Assembly: GCF_902506505.1 (NCBI RefSeq)
Contig: NZ_LR733406.1
Coordinates: forward strand, 3,179,679-3,243,678
Reading direction: 5' to 3'
DNA: 64,000 bases
Origin: Pseudomonas sp. 8AS
GTDB lineage: Bacteria; Pseudomonadota; Gammaproteobacteria; Pseudomonadales; Pseudomonadaceae
Numbering within the stretch: position 1 is the first letter of the stretch; every line of letters begins with the position of its first letter. Shown here piece by piece: positions 36,134 to 45,650 of the stretch. The notes under the pieces were generated by a model. That model was not told where the DNA came from. It ran no database searches and was given only the letters and a program-made list of their open reading frames with translations. The position numbers and the translations under genes are program-made.

Positions 36134-37564
36134 ATGATCAAATCCCTGCGTTGTTTCGTTCTCGCCAGCCTCCTGCTGCCGCTCGCTGTGCCCGCCGTGG
36201 CGGCCACCAGCAATGTCCTGCCGGCCAAGGTCCAGCAGGCGCTCAAGGCCAACAAGCTCGGCAGCAACAGCCTGTCGCTGGTGGCCATCCCGCTCAACGG
36301 CCCCGGCACCAGCCTTGTACATAACGCCGATGTGTCGGTGAACCCGGCCTCGACCATGAAACTGGTCACCACCTACGCCGCCCTCGAACTGCTCGGCCCG
36401 AACCACCAGTGGCGCACCGAGTTCTACAGCGACGGCCCGCTGAAAAACGGCGTGCTGCACGGCAACCTCTACCTCAAGGGCGGCGGCGACCCGAAGCTGA
36501 ACATGGAGAAGCTCTGGCTGCTGATGCGCGACCTGCGGGCCAACGGCGTGCAGCAGATCAGCGGCGACCTGATCCTCGACCGCAGCCACTTCATCCACCC
36601 GCAGCTGCCCAGCTTCAACGACGACGGTGGCGACAAGAACAAGCCATTCCTGGTCGGCCCCGACTCGCTGCTGGTCAACCTCAAGGCCGTGCGCATGATC
36701 ACCCGCACCGAAGGCGGCAAGGTCAGCGTGATGATGGAGCCGCCGCTGACCAACGTGCACATCGACAACCGGGTCAAGGCCCTGCCCGCGGCCAAGTGCC
36801 CCGGCTGGCCGGACGTGCGCTTCAACCCGGTGACCCAGTACGACGGCACCACGCTGATCGTCAGCGGCAAGCTGGCCGAAGGCTGCAGCGCGCAGAGCTA
36901 CCTGTCACTGCTCGACCACCCCAGCTACGCCGCCGGGGCCGTGCGGGCCATCTGGAGCGAGCTGGGCGGCAGCATCCTGGGCAAGGACCAGGTCGCGCCG
37001 GTGCCGAAGAACGCCCGCCTGCTGGCACGCGCCTATTCCCCGGACCTGGTGGAGATCATCCGCGACATCAACAAGTACAGTAACAACACCATGGCCCAGC
37101 AGCTGTTCCTCAGCCTCGGCGCCAAGTTCCGCGACCGCGCCGACAGCGACGACGCCAAGGCCGCGCAGCGGGCGATCCGCAACTGGCTGGCGCGCAAGGG
37201 CATCACCGCGCCGCACCTGGTGATCGAGAACGGCTCCGGCCTGTCGCGCGCCGAACGGGTCAGTGCCCGCGAGATGGCGGCCATGCTGCAGGCCGCGTGG
37301 AACAGCCCCTATGCCGCCGAGTTCATCGCCTCGATGCCGCTCGCGGGTATCGACGGCACCATGCGCAAGCGCCTCAAGCGCACCGGCATGGAAGGCCTGG
37401 CGCACATCAAGACCGGCACCCTGAACAACGTGCGCGCCATCGCCGGCTTCAGCCGCGACGCCAAGGGCACCACCTGGGCGGTGGTGGCGATACTCAACGA
37501 CCCGCGTCCCTGGGGGGCCTCGGCCGTGCTCGATCAGGTGCTGCTGGATCTGTACCGGCGCTGA
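36134..37564 (+). CDS. dacB: D-alanyl-D-alanine carboxypeptidase/endopeptidase (PBP4, DacB)
   Basis: 476 residues from ATG 36134, with a signal peptide ending VPAVAA. Penicillin-binding motifs are in order: S73-T-M-K76, then SNN in KYSNNTMAQQ, then KTGT in HIKTGTLNN. The long insert between SxxK and SxN is typical of class C PBP4. It trims peptidoglycan in the periplasm; in P. aeruginosa loss of dacB induces ampC. Its TGA lies in the CTGAG that borders repeat copy C. Confidence 0.94.
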   Translation: MIKSLRCFVLASLLLPLAVPAVAATSNVLPAKVQQALKANKLGSNSLSLVAIPLNGPGTSLVHNADVSVNPASTMKLVTTYAALELLGPNHQWRTEFYSDGPLKNGVLHGNLYLKGGGDPKLNMEKLWLLMRDLRANGVQQISGDLILDRSHFIHPQLPSFNDDGGDKNKPFLVGPDSLLVNLKAVRMITRTEGGKVSVMMEPPLTNVHIDNRVKALPAAKCPGWPDVRFNPVTQYDGTTLIVSGKLAEGCSAQSYLSLLDHPSYAAGAVRAIWSELGGSILGKDQVAPVPKNARLLARAYSPDLVEIIRDINKYSNNTMAQQLFLSLGAKFRDRADSDDAKAAQRAIRNWLARKGITAPHLVIENGSGLSRAERVSAREMAAMLQAAWNSPYAAEFIASMPLAGIDGTMRKRLKRTGMEGLAHIKTGTLNNVRAIAGFSRDAKGTTWAVVAILNDPRPWGASAVLDQVLLDLYRR

Positions 37565-37708
37565 GAACCTGCCTTGGATCTCTTGATCGTCGGCCATGCT
37601 GCGTTGAAATTGGGCTCGGACTGCTCATTTACAGCTCGTAAACTCCGCGTCCTCGCCCAATTTCGCCTTGCCTGGCTCTAGCTCAAAAGATCCTAGACAA
37701 GTTCTGAG
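37561..37708. repeat. Stop-codon-associated inverted-repeat element, copy C
   Basis: CTGAG occurs at 37561-37565 (containing the dacB TGA) and at 37704-37708 as a direct repeat. Inside are imperfect inverted ends (AACCTGCCTTGGATCTCTTG on the left; AACTTGTCTAGGATCTTTTG inward from the right). The interior has a 10-bp stem, GAAATTGGGC (37606-37615) with GCCCAATTTC (37655-37664), and is inverted relative to copy B, to which it is clearly homologous (e.g. AGCCAGGC, GTTTACGAG, GCAGCATGGCCGAC). Confidence 0.85.
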
Positions 37709-37732
37709 GCAAACCGCTGACCGCCACGGGGC

Positions 37733-40126
37733 TCAGGCGGCGATCTGGATGCGGTCGCGGCCGGCCTGCTTGGCCTGGTAGACGGCCGCATCGACCCGGC
37801 TGAGCATCGTCGCGGCGCTTTCGCCGGAGCGCCAGGCGGTCACACCGAAGCTGGCCGTCACCAGCCCCACCCCCTCCATCGGCTCGTTGCGCAGGATCTC
37901 CCACAGCGCCCGGGCCAGGCTCGCCGCCTGCTCTTCGCTGCTGGTCGGAGCCAGCACGATGAACTCCTCGCCGCCCAGGCGACAGAACACGTCGATGGTG
38001 CGCAGACGCTGGTGGATGCGCCGGCACACGCTTTTCAGCACCTGGTCGCCAGCATCGTGGCCGAAGCGATCGTTGACCTGCTTGAAATGGTCGATATCCA
38101 GCATCACCACCGCCAGGCCGCTGTGCGGGTTGCGCCGGGCCCGGGCGATCTCCGCCTCCAGCCGCTCCTGAAAATAGCGGCGGTTGTAGATGCCGGTCAG
38201 CGAATCGGTGATCGATAGGGCGCGCAGCTCCTGCTCCACCAGTTTCAACCCGGTGATATCGCTCAGGTAGCCATGCCAGAGAGTGCCGCCATCCTCCAGG
38301 CGCTCCGGCGAAGCCTCGCCGCGCAACCAGCGCAGGCCCTGGCGGGGCAGCAGCACGCGGTAGTCCTCGCGCCATGGCTGCAGCCGTTCGGCGGACTGCA
38401 GGATGCTGCGCCTGACCGCCTCCTGGTCCTCCGGATGGATCCGCTCGAATACCGGGCCGCCATCCAGGCGCACCGCCTCCGGCTCGACCTCGTAGACATT
38501 GCGCAAGCCGGCGCTGGCATAAGGAAACAGCGAGCTGCCATCGGCCCGCAGCTGGTACTGGTAGATGGCCCCCGGCACGTTGGCGGTGAGTTTCTCCAGC
38601 AGCCGGTCGCGCGCTTCCAGGGCCTGGCGGCTGAGCCGGGCCTCGGTGATGTCGATGGCGATGCCCAGGTAGCCGACGTGCTGACCGTGCTCGTCGCTCA
38701 CCCTGGTGACGATCAGGTTGACCGGCAAGCGGCTGCCGTCACGCCGCACATAGGTCCACTCCTGCTCGACGTAACCGCCGTCCTGGGTTTGCGCGACAAA
38801 CACCTCGAAGCCACTGACGGGCCGCCCCAGGCGCTCGCTGAGCAGGCGCGCATGCGCCTGCACCTCTTCCGGCACATGGATCAGGGTCGGGGTGTGCAGG
38901 CCGATCAGCTCTTCGGCACGGTAGCCGAGCATGCGCTCGGCACCGACATTGAAGGTGCGGATCAGCCCCTCGCAGTCGGTGGCGATGATTGCCACCTGGG
39001 TCACCGCATCGAGCAGACCGCGCAACTGGCCATTGACCCGGGCCAGCTCGGTTTCGCGCTGGCGCAGTACCGCCGTCTGCTCGCGCACCAGCTGCCGGGC
39101 GCGCTGGCGCTGGCTGGCCAGGTTGTAGGTGAGCAGCGCCAGCAGCAGGCTGAGCAGCATCCCCGCCGCCAGCAGGAGCGCCGGGACCGGTGCGCTGTTG
39201 GCGCGCATGAACGCCTCGGTCGGGCGGATGCTCAGCGCATAGCGGCGATCGGCCAGGCGCAATTCGCGATTCAACTGCAGCGCGTTCTGCGCTGGCGGAT
39301 AGGTAGAGCGGTAGTGCAGGGCCTGGCCCGGCAAGCCGCTGCTGTCGCGCAGTTCCAGGTTCAGATGGCGGGGCGCCTCGGCGCGCGCCTGCTCGTGCAG
39401 CAACTGTTCGAGGCTGAAGGCGGCCACCAGGAAGCCGCGCAGCGACTCGCCGGCGGCCGGGCCGGCGAACACCGGCGCGGCCAGCATCAGGCCGACCGTC
39501 TGCCGGGCAGAGGCGGCGACGAAGCGCAACTCGCCGGAAACCGCCATGGCCCTGCTGCGCTCGGCTCGCTGCAGGGTTTCCCCGCGCTGGGCAAGGCTCG
39601 CCACGTCCAGGCCGAGGACGTCGTCACCGCGTATCTGCGCCGACTCGATGAACAGCACCGGGAAATACTCGGCACGTGCGCCGGCGGGCTGCAAGGCGTT
39701 GCCGGCCGCCAGCTCGCGCAGCTGGAAGTCGGCGATGCCGCTGGCGCGCACCTGGCGCTCGAATGGGCCGCGCTGGGCGGCCGTGACCCGCGGCAGCCAG
39801 GCGTAGGAGAACGCCCGCTGCGGCAAGCCGTCGACATAGCCGGCGAACTCGCCACGGGTCACCTGGTCGGCATTCATGAAGAAGCGCCGGACCCCGTCCA
39901 GGTCGGCTACGTGCGCGTCGAAGCGGGCCTGCATGGTGCTGGCCCGCTCGCCGGCCACCGCGGCAAAGCGCTGTTCCAGCTGGTGCTGGTAGAAGCCGCT
40001 GATCACCCTGGCCACGCCGAGGGTCAGCAGCAGGCCGCCGAAGAAGATGAGCCCGGCCAGCCCCCAGGCCAGCGATCGGTCCCGCTGAAAGATACTTCCG
40101 CCGGGCGGGTTACTGCGCAACGACAT
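37733..40126 (-). CDS. Membrane diguanylate cyclase with CHASE and two PAS domains
   Basis: 797 residues: TM1 near 20-42, a periplasmic CHASE domain (RFDAHVADLDGVRRFFMNAD, SYAWLPRVTAAQR), TM2 near 315-337, a PAS domain (DCEGLIRTFNVGAERMLGY), a second PAS (ADGSSLFPYASAGL) and GGDEF with the active site RLGGEEF. An I-site RxxD (RTID) lies exactly five residues before GGEEF, so product inhibition is expected. The nucleotide-binding LDIDHFKQVNDRFGHDAGD is intact. It should make c-di-GMP in response to a periplasmic signal. Confidence 0.93.
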   Translation of the reverse strand: MSLRSNPPGGSIFQRDRSLAWGLAGLIFFGGLLLTLGVARVISGFYQHQLEQRFAAVAGERASTMQARFDAHVADLDGVRRFFMNADQVTRGEFAGYVDGLPQRAFSYAWLPRVTAAQRGPFERQVRASGIADFQLRELAAGNALQPAGARAEYFPVLFIESAQIRGDDVLGLDVASLAQRGETLQRAERSRAMAVSGELRFVAASARQTVGLMLAAPVFAGPAAGESLRGFLVAAFSLEQLLHEQARAEAPRHLNLELRDSSGLPGQALHYRSTYPPAQNALQLNRELRLADRRYALSIRPTEAFMRANSAPVPALLLAAGMLLSLLLALLTYNLASQRQRARQLVREQTAVLRQRETELARVNGQLRGLLDAVTQVAIIATDCEGLIRTFNVGAERMLGYRAEELIGLHTPTLIHVPEEVQAHARLLSERLGRPVSGFEVFVAQTQDGGYVEQEWTYVRRDGSRLPVNLIVTRVSDEHGQHVGYLGIAIDITEARLSRQALEARDRLLEKLTANVPGAIYQYQLRADGSSLFPYASAGLRNVYEVEPEAVRLDGGPVFERIHPEDQEAVRRSILQSAERLQPWREDYRVLLPRQGLRWLRGEASPERLEDGGTLWHGYLSDITGLKLVEQELRALSITDSLTGIYNRRYFQERLEAEIARARRNPHSGLAVVMLDIDHFKQVNDRFGHDAGDQVLKSVCRRIHQRLRTIDVFCRLGGEEFIVLAPTSSEEQAASLARALWEILRNEPMEGVGLVTASFGVTAWRSGESAATMLSRVDAAVYQAKQAGRDRIQIAA

Positions 40127-40205
40127 GCCTGCTCGCTCGTCAAAAGAACGACGGTCCCTGTCGAACGCTGCACCGGCAGCTGGATAGTGTCAATAAGCCA
40201 GCAGT

Positions 40206-42389
40206 TTAACGAAACATCAGCTTCCAGGCACGGTGAATCTTCGGGTTGCGCGCAAAATCCGGGTCGATCGTGCTGGCGCTGATCTCCTCCACCGCATAGC
40301 GCGCAGCCAGGCCTTCATCGAGCTGGAACTTGCGGAAGTTGTTGGAGAAATACAGCACGCCGCCCTTGGCCAGACGATTCATCGCCAGGTCGAGCAGCTG
40401 CACGTGGTCGCGCTGCACGTCGAACACCCCTTCCATGCGCTTGGAGTTGGAGAAGGTCGGCGGATCGATGAAGATCAGCTCGTATTCGCCGCGATCGGCC
40501 GCCAGCCAGGCCATCACATCGCCCTGCTCCAGTTTCTGCTTGTCGGAGAAACCGTTCAGGCTGAGGTTGCGCCGCGCCCAGTCCAGGTAAGTCTTCGACA
40601 GGTCGACGCTGGTGGTGCTGCGCGCCCCACCCTTGGCCGCGTGCACGCTGGCCGTGGCGGTGTAGCAGAACAGGTTGAGGAAGCGCTTGCCGGCCGCCTC
40701 CTGCTGGATGCGCAGGCGCAGCGGACGGTGGTCGAGGAACAGACCGGTGTCCAGGTAGTCGGTGAGGTTGACCAGCAGCTTGACGCCGCCCTCGGCCACT
40801 TCCAGGAACTGGCCCTGGGTGGCCTGGCGCTCGTACTGCTTGGTGCCGCTCTGCCGCTCGCGGCGCTTGATCACCACCTTTTCCTGGGGCACGCCGAGGG
40901 CCACGGGAATCGCCGCCAGGGCATCGAGCAGGCGCGTCTGCGCCTTCTCCGGATCGATCGAGCGCGGCGGCGCGTACTCCTGCACGTGCACCCAGTCCTG
41001 GTACAGGTCGATGGCCAGGGCGTATTCCGGCATGTCGGCGTCATACAGGCGGTAGCACTGGATATCCGCCTTCTTCGCCCACTTGCCCAGGGTCTTGAGG
41101 TTCTTCTGCAGGCGGTTGGCGAACATCTGCCCGCCCTCGGACAGCCGCGCCGGTTCGTTGACCGCGGCCGGAGCCTCCTCCTGGGCGGCCCGCGCGCTGC
41201 GCCGCTCGCCGGTGACGAACTGTTCGGGCAACAGCTTGAACAGCAGCAGCTTGCACGGTAGCGCGCCGTTCCAGAAGGCGTACTGCTTGTGGCTACGCAG
41301 CCCCATGCGCTTGCCCAGCTCAGGCGCCCCGGTGAACACCGCGGCCTCCCAGTTCATGCAACTCTGGCGCAGGCGTTCGCCGAGGTTCTGGTAGAGATAC
41401 AGCAGGCTCGCCTCATCGCCCAGGCGCTCGCCATAGGGCGGGTTGCTGACCACCAGGCCGGTCTGGTTCTGGTCCGGGCGCGGCTCGAAGGTCGCCAGCT
41501 CGCCCTGGTAGACCTTGACCCAGTCGCTCAGGCCGGCACGCTCGATGTTGTTGCGCGCCGGCTGGATCAGCCGCGGGTCGGCCTCGTAGCCACGAATCCA
41601 CAGCGGCGGCCTGGCCAGGCCGGCAGCTGCGCGGGCCTCGGCTTCGCCGTGCAGCTTGTGCCACAGCGCCGGCACATGGCCCAGCCAGTGGCTGAAGCCC
41701 CACTGCTCGCGGCGCAGGTTGGGCGCCAGGTCGGCGGCCATCATCGCTGCCTCGACCAGGAAGGTACCGACCCCGCACATTGGGTCGGCCAGGGCGCCAC
41801 CGGCGGCGGCGATGCGTGGCCAGCCGGCGCGGATCAGCACCGCCGCGGCGAGGTTTTCCTTGAGCGGCGCGGCGCCCTGCTGCAGGCGGTAGCCGCGCTG
41901 GTGCAGGCTGTGCCCGGAGAGGTCCAGGGACAGCACCGCCTCGCCACGATCCAGGCGCAGGTGGATGCGCAGGTGCGGGTCGATCTTGTCGATCGAGGGG
42001 CGCGTGCCGTCGGCGCTGCGCAGCTTGTCGACGATGGCGTCCTTGACCTTCAGCGCGCCGAAGTGGGTGTTGTCGATGCCGGAGCCGTGACCGCTGAACT
42101 CCACCGCCAGGGTGCCCGCGGGCTCCATGTGCTCGGCCCAATCGACGTCCAGCACGCCCTGGTAGAGCGACTCGGCGTCCTGCACCGGGAAGCGCCGCAG
42201 CACCAGCAGCACGCGGTTGGCCAGGCGCGACCAGAGGCACAGGCGATAGGCCGTTTCCAGCCCGGCGAAGCCGCGCACCGCGGCGGTCTGCTCGCGCACC
42301 TCCTCCAGGCCCAGGCTACCGGCCTCTTCGACCAGCAGGCCCTCGAGGCTTTTCGGGCAGGTAAGGATCAGTTCGTAACGGTCCGACAT
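40206..42389 (-). CDS. rlmKL: Bifunctional 23S rRNA m2G2445 / m7G2069 methyltransferase RlmKL
   Basis: 727 residues, normal for the fused enzyme. An N-terminal THUMP domain, then the RlmL methyltransferase (ADPMCGVGTFLVEAA and NPPYGERLGDE), then the RlmK methyltransferase (RFLNLFCYTATASVHAAKGGA, FIDPPTFSNSKRM). It modifies domain V of 23S rRNA during 50S assembly. It is divergent from rmf. Confidence 0.95.
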   Translation of the reverse strand: MSDRYELILTCPKSLEGLLVEEAGSLGLEEVREQTAAVRGFAGLETAYRLCLWSRLANRVLLVLRRFPVQDAESLYQGVLDVDWAEHMEPAGTLAVEFSGHGSGIDNTHFGALKVKDAIVDKLRSADGTRPSIDKIDPHLRIHLRLDRGEAVLSLDLSGHSLHQRGYRLQQGAAPLKENLAAAVLIRAGWPRIAAAGGALADPMCGVGTFLVEAAMMAADLAPNLRREQWGFSHWLGHVPALWHKLHGEAEARAAAGLARPPLWIRGYEADPRLIQPARNNIERAGLSDWVKVYQGELATFEPRPDQNQTGLVVSNPPYGERLGDEASLLYLYQNLGERLRQSCMNWEAAVFTGAPELGKRMGLRSHKQYAFWNGALPCKLLLFKLLPEQFVTGERRSARAAQEEAPAAVNEPARLSEGGQMFANRLQKNLKTLGKWAKKADIQCYRLYDADMPEYALAIDLYQDWVHVQEYAPPRSIDPEKAQTRLLDALAAIPVALGVPQEKVVIKRRERQSGTKQYERQATQGQFLEVAEGGVKLLVNLTDYLDTGLFLDHRPLRLRIQQEAAGKRFLNLFCYTATASVHAAKGGARSTTSVDLSKTYLDWARRNLSLNGFSDKQKLEQGDVMAWLAADRGEYELIFIDPPTFSNSKRMEGVFDVQRDHVQLLDLAMNRLAKGGVLYFSNNFRKFQLDEGLAARYAVEEISASTIDPDFARNPKIHRAWKLMFR

Positions 42390-42662
42390 GGGCTTTCTCG
42401 TAAAAGTGGCGGCTGGCTAGCCAAAAGTATGTGACAGAACGTCGCGTTGCGACCCTTCGTCGGAATAAGCACGCCTCGCAGACGCGAGGCGTTCGCAATG
42501 GCAAAACGCCTGCGCGGCGACTCGGGGCTCCCACAACACGGGGGCCGGGGCGAAAAAACGGAAAAACCCGGCGCCCTTCTTATGGCCTCACTCCTAAATA
42601 CGTTACGTCCTTATGACAAAACGATCATTCACAGGCCCCAACGCATTCGTTAGAAATCAACT
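42390..42662. other. Intergenic region upstream of rlmKL and of the rmf leader
   Basis: No gene seen. A perfect hairpin CGCCTCGC-AGAC-GCGAGGCG is at 42472-42491, about 85 bp upstream of the rlmKL start, without a T-run. The part around 42590-42640 is AT-richer (CTAAATACGTTACG, ATGACAAAACGATCATTC) and is the likely site of the rmf promoter; the hexamers are not certain. Confidence 0.5.
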
Positions 42663-42750
42663 CAGGTTGGCACCGCAACGGTGTCGACAGGTAGTCCGCC
42701 ACGCCGGCAGCGGACTGCGCGGCAGAGCATTTCTGCCTGGTCCCAACCTG
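42663..42750 (+). ncRNA. Structured leader RNA of rmf (rmf RNA motif)
   Basis: A closing stem, CAGGTTGG (42663-42670) with CCAACCTG (42743-42750), encloses three hairpins: CACCG/CGGTG (42671-42683), AGTCCGC/GCGGACT (42693-42716) and GGCAGA/TCTGCC (42721-42737). This four-way junction lies 43 bp before the rmf ATG. The published rmf RNA motif is a conserved Pseudomonas structure in the rmf 5' UTR; I identify it by position and fold, not by a model search. Confidence 0.75.
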
Positions 42751-42793
42751 GGGCCGCAAGGACATAACAGTCAACAAGTGAGGGCAACACCCT

Positions 42794-43009
42794 ATGAGAA
42801 GACTTAAGCGTGATCCGATGGAACGAGCTTTCCAGCGCGGCTATCAACACGGCATTCATGGTAAATCCCGCGACATGTGTCCTTTCACTCATCCCACCAC
42901 ACGCCAAGCCTGGATCAACGGCTGGCGCGAAGGTCGCGGCGACAACTGGGACGGATTGACCGGCACCGCCGGCATCCACCGACTCAATGAACTCCACGCC
43001 GTCGGCTGA
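42794..43009 (+). CDS. rmf: Ribosome modulation factor
   Basis: 71 residues, strongly basic N-terminus (MRRLKRDPMERAFQRGYQHG) and conserved SWINGWREGR-like segment (RQAWINGWREGRGDNW). RMF helps convert 70S ribosomes into inactive 100S dimers in stationary phase or starvation. It is a single-gene unit with a long structured leader and its own terminator. Confidence 0.96.
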   Translation: MRRLKRDPMERAFQRGYQHGIHGKSRDMCPFTHPTTRQAWINGWREGRGDNWDGLTGTAGIHRLNELHAVG

Positions 43010-43065
43010 ATAGGATCACCCCGACTTCACCAGGCCGTCCCATCCGGGCGGTGGGCGCAAGCCCG

Positions 43066-43089
43066 AGGGCCCCTCAGGGGCCCTTTTTT
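43066..43089 (+). terminator. Terminator of rmf
   Basis: GGGCCCC and GGGGCCC form a GC-only stem followed by six T residues, about 55 bp past the rmf stop. Confidence 0.88.
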
Positions 43090-43096
43090 ATTGCCT

Positions 43097-43161
43097 GTAG
43101 GAGCGAGCTCTGCTCGCGAAACAGGCAACGCAAGAGCTTCGCGAGCAGAACTCGCTCCTAC
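43097..43161. repeat. Inverted pair of REP sequences (REPIN-like)
   Basis: GTAGGAGCGAGCTCTGCTCG (43097-43116) and its near complement CGAGCAGAACTCGCTCCTAC (43142-43161) face each other, with a short spacer. The sequence is the common Pseudomonas REP type. It lies between the rmf terminator and the end of pyrD. Confidence 0.8.
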
Positions 43162-43172
43162 CATTCAGGCAT

Positions 43173-44198
43173 TCACCCCCTCGGCAAGGCCGCGATGGCA
43201 TCCACCGCCTCGCGGATCAGCGCCGGACCCTTGTAGATGAAACCGGAATAGATCTGCACCAGGCTGGCCCCGGCGGCGATCTTCTGCGCCGCGTGCGCGC
43301 CTTCGGTGATGCCGCCCACGGCGATGATCGGCAGACGGCCCTTGAGCTCGCCGGCCAGCACCTTGACCGTGTGCGTGCTCTTGTCGAGCACCGGCGCACC
43401 GGACAGGCCGCCGGCCTCATCGGCGAACGGCAGGCCTTCGACACCTTCGCGGCTGAGCGTGGTGTTGGTGGCGATCACCGCATCCATGCCGGTTTCCACC
43501 AGGGCCTGGGCCACCTGCACGGTTTCCTCGTCGCTCATGTCCGGGGCGATCTTGATCGCCAGCGGCACCCGTTTGCCATGCTGCGCGGCCAGGTCTTCCT
43601 GGCGCTGGCGCAGGGCTTCGAGCAGCTGCTTGAGCGAATCGCCGAACTGCAGGCTGCGCAGCCCCGGGGTGTTCGGCGAGCTGACGTTGACCGTGACGTA
43701 GCTGGCGTGGCCATAGACCTTGTCCAGGCAGATCAGGTAGTCGTCCACCGCACGCTCGACCGGGGTATCGAAGTTCTTGCCGATATTGATGCCCAGCACG
43801 CCCTGGTATTTGGCCGCCTGCACCCGCGCCAGCAGATGATCGACGCCCAGGTTGTTGAAGCCCATGCGGTTGATGATCGCGTTCGCCTGCGGCAGGCGGA
43901 ACAGCCGCGGCTTGGGGTTGCCCGGCTGCGGGCGCGGGGTCACGGTGCCGATCTCGACGAAACCGAAGCCCAGCTGGGCGAAGCCGTCGATGGCATCGCC
44001 GTTCTTGTCCAGGCCGGCGGCCAGGCCCACCGGGTTGGCGAACTCCAGCCCCATCACGCGCACCGGCAAGCTGACCGGAGCCTTGCACAGCAGGCCATTG
44101 AGGCCGAGACGACCGCCGGCACCGATCAGGTCGATGGACAGTTCGTGAGAAGTTTCCGGGGACAGTTGGAACAGCAGCGCGCGGGCCAGGTCATACAT
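43173..44198 (-). CDS. pyrD: Dihydroorotate dehydrogenase (quinone), class 2
   Basis: 341 residues. An N-terminal membrane-associating helix ([22 protein letters not shown]), FMN-barrel motifs ([42 protein letters not shown]), active-site serine region [11 protein letters not shown], and IIAVGGI near the end. It oxidises dihydroorotate to orotate and passes electrons to ubiquinone at the inner membrane. The order rmf-pyrD-DUF2835 is conserved in Pseudomonas, from memory. Confidence 0.95.
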   Translation of the reverse strand: MYDLARALLFQLSPETSHELSIDLIGAGGRLGLNGLLCKAPVSLPVRVMGLEFANPVGLAAGLDKNGDAIDGFAQLGFGFVEIGTVTPRPQPGNPKPRLFRLPQANAIINRMGFNNLGVDHLLARVQAAKYQGVLGINIGKNFDTPVERAVDDYLICLDKVYGHASYVTVNVSSPNTPGLRSLQFGDSLKQLLEALRQRQEDLAAQHGKRVPLAIKIAPDMSDEETVQVAQALVETGMDAVIATNTTLSREGVEGLPFADEAGGLSGAPVLDKSTHTVKVLAGELKGRLPIIAVGGITEGAHAAQKIAAGASLVQIYSGFIYKGPALIREAVDAIAALPRG

Positions 44199-44296
44199 GG
44201 GCGAGTCGGCTCGGATAGGGTGGCAGTGGGAAGCAGGCCGCGATTATAGCCGCGCCCACTAGCCTCAGGCGAGGCAAGAGGGTAATGATTAGCCGG

Positions 44297-44518
44297 TTAT
44301 TGCAAGGGGCGCAGGCTCAGCAGTTCGCCGGCGTCACTGAATTCCAGCGCGAATGCGCCATAGATGCCGGCCTCGCGCAGAAACGGGCGCAGATGGTGGG
44401 CAGGCAGGCTGACCTTGCGGCCGTCGCGGCTGAACAGCAACACCCGATTGGCGCGCCCCTGGTATACGGCGCGAAAACGCTCTGCCGGCAGGGCGATATC
44501 CAGCACGAGGCTGGGCAT
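44297..44518 (-). CDS. DUF2835 family small protein
   Basis: 73 residues from ATG 44518, after GAGG: MPSLVLDIALPAERFRAVYQGRANRVLLFSRDG and on. The YQGRANRVLLFSRDGRKVSLPAHHLRPFL pattern matches DUF2835, a short soluble family next to pyrD in pseudomonads. The function is unknown. Confidence 0.85.
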   Translation of the reverse strand: MPSLVLDIALPAERFRAVYQGRANRVLLFSRDGRKVSLPAHHLRPFLREAGIYGAFALEFSDAGELLSLRPLQ

Positions 44519-44667
44519 GGAGGCTACCTCATCGTGATTTGCGCAATTTTGCCACAGGCACCGCGGCTTGCAGAGCCCGCCCCCGGCAATCCCGGGCCGT
44601 TCGCTAGTGCGCAGCGGCCGCCGCTCTGCCACACTGGCACGACAGTTCCAGGAGCGCCCTGCGGGTC

Positions 44668-45561
44668 ATGAGTCTGTCCGAATCCACTAACAATCTGGCA
44701 TCACGGCTTTCCGCCCTGGCCCAGCGCCTGGGTTTGAGCGGCCGTGTGCCACGCCTGGTATTCGAACGGGCCCGCGCCCTGCAGCTGCCGTTCCAGCCCC
44801 TGCCGGTACCGCCGGAAAGCATCTGGTGGCTGGCCGGGCCGCCCCTGCAGCGCCTGGTCGACCTGCCGCGCGACGCCCTCTCCGGCCCGGTGCAGGAAGA
44901 CAAGGCCGCAGCCCGCGCCGTGCTGATGCGGGTGGTCGAGCAGGAACAGCGCTACCTGGCCGACTTCGACCTGCGCCGCATCGACGGCCTGTGCGGCACG
45001 CCACCGGAGATCGGCGACATGTTCGGCCACTTCGAGGAGTTCGCCGCCACGCAAACCTGCCGCAGCGTGCGCATCATCAGCTACAAGGACTTCCTCAAGA
45101 CCATCAGCCAGGCGCTGCCGCGCTTCCTCGCCGGCGAGCCGATCGAGCTGCGCCAGGCCAGCTGGTATGGCGAGCGCCTGTTCTGGGCCAGCGAACAGCA
45201 TGGCGAGGCCTTCGCCTGCGCCATTGCCTACGCCCGCCTGCGCGGCCTGGAGGTCAATCTGCCGGCCCAGCTGACCCGCTATCGCCTCAACCCGAGTGGC
45301 CTGGCCGAGCTGAAGCAGCACTACCACGTGCTGGCCATGCCGGTGCAGGCCTGGAGCGACCCGGCCTTCATGGGCGTGCTGCTGGACAACCGCCTGCCCT
45401 ACGCGCGCCTGTCGCTGCTGCGCAACCCCGGCGCGCCGGAGTTCCTCCTGCTGCCCAAGGCCTCCGCCGAAGCCAACGCCCTGGGCGAAGGCCTGCGCCT
45501 GGCCGGCGCCCCGGACGTGGTGGCCTACCTGGAACAGCTGCACCAGCGCAGCGGCGACTGA
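44668..45561 (+). CDS. Hypothetical protein next to pyrD (possibly DUF6685)
   Basis: 297 residues starting MSLSESTNNLASRLSALAQRLGLSGRVPRLVFERARALQ. It is soluble and arginine/leucine-rich, with no signal peptide or membrane helix. Recognisable stretches are RRIDGLCGTPPEIGDMFGHFEEF and RIISYKDFLKTISQALPRF. No catalytic motif stands out. It is possibly the PA3052 equivalent. Confidence 0.75.
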   Translation: MSLSESTNNLASRLSALAQRLGLSGRVPRLVFERARALQLPFQPLPVPPESIWWLAGPPLQRLVDLPRDALSGPVQEDKAAARAVLMRVVEQEQRYLADFDLRRIDGLCGTPPEIGDMFGHFEEFAATQTCRSVRIISYKDFLKTISQALPRFLAGEPIELRQASWYGERLFWASEQHGEAFACAIAYARLRGLEVNLPAQLTRYRLNPSGLAELKQHYHVLAMPVQAWSDPAFMGVLLDNRLPYARLSLLRNPGAPEFLLLPKASAEANALGEGLRLAGAPDVVAYLEQLHQRSGD

Positions 45562-45650
45562 GGCGCGGCGCGCGCCAGCCGGCAAGAAACGACAAGAGGG
45601 AAAACCTGCGCCGGCTACCCGCCCGGGCAGCCGGCATGCGGCCAACAGCG

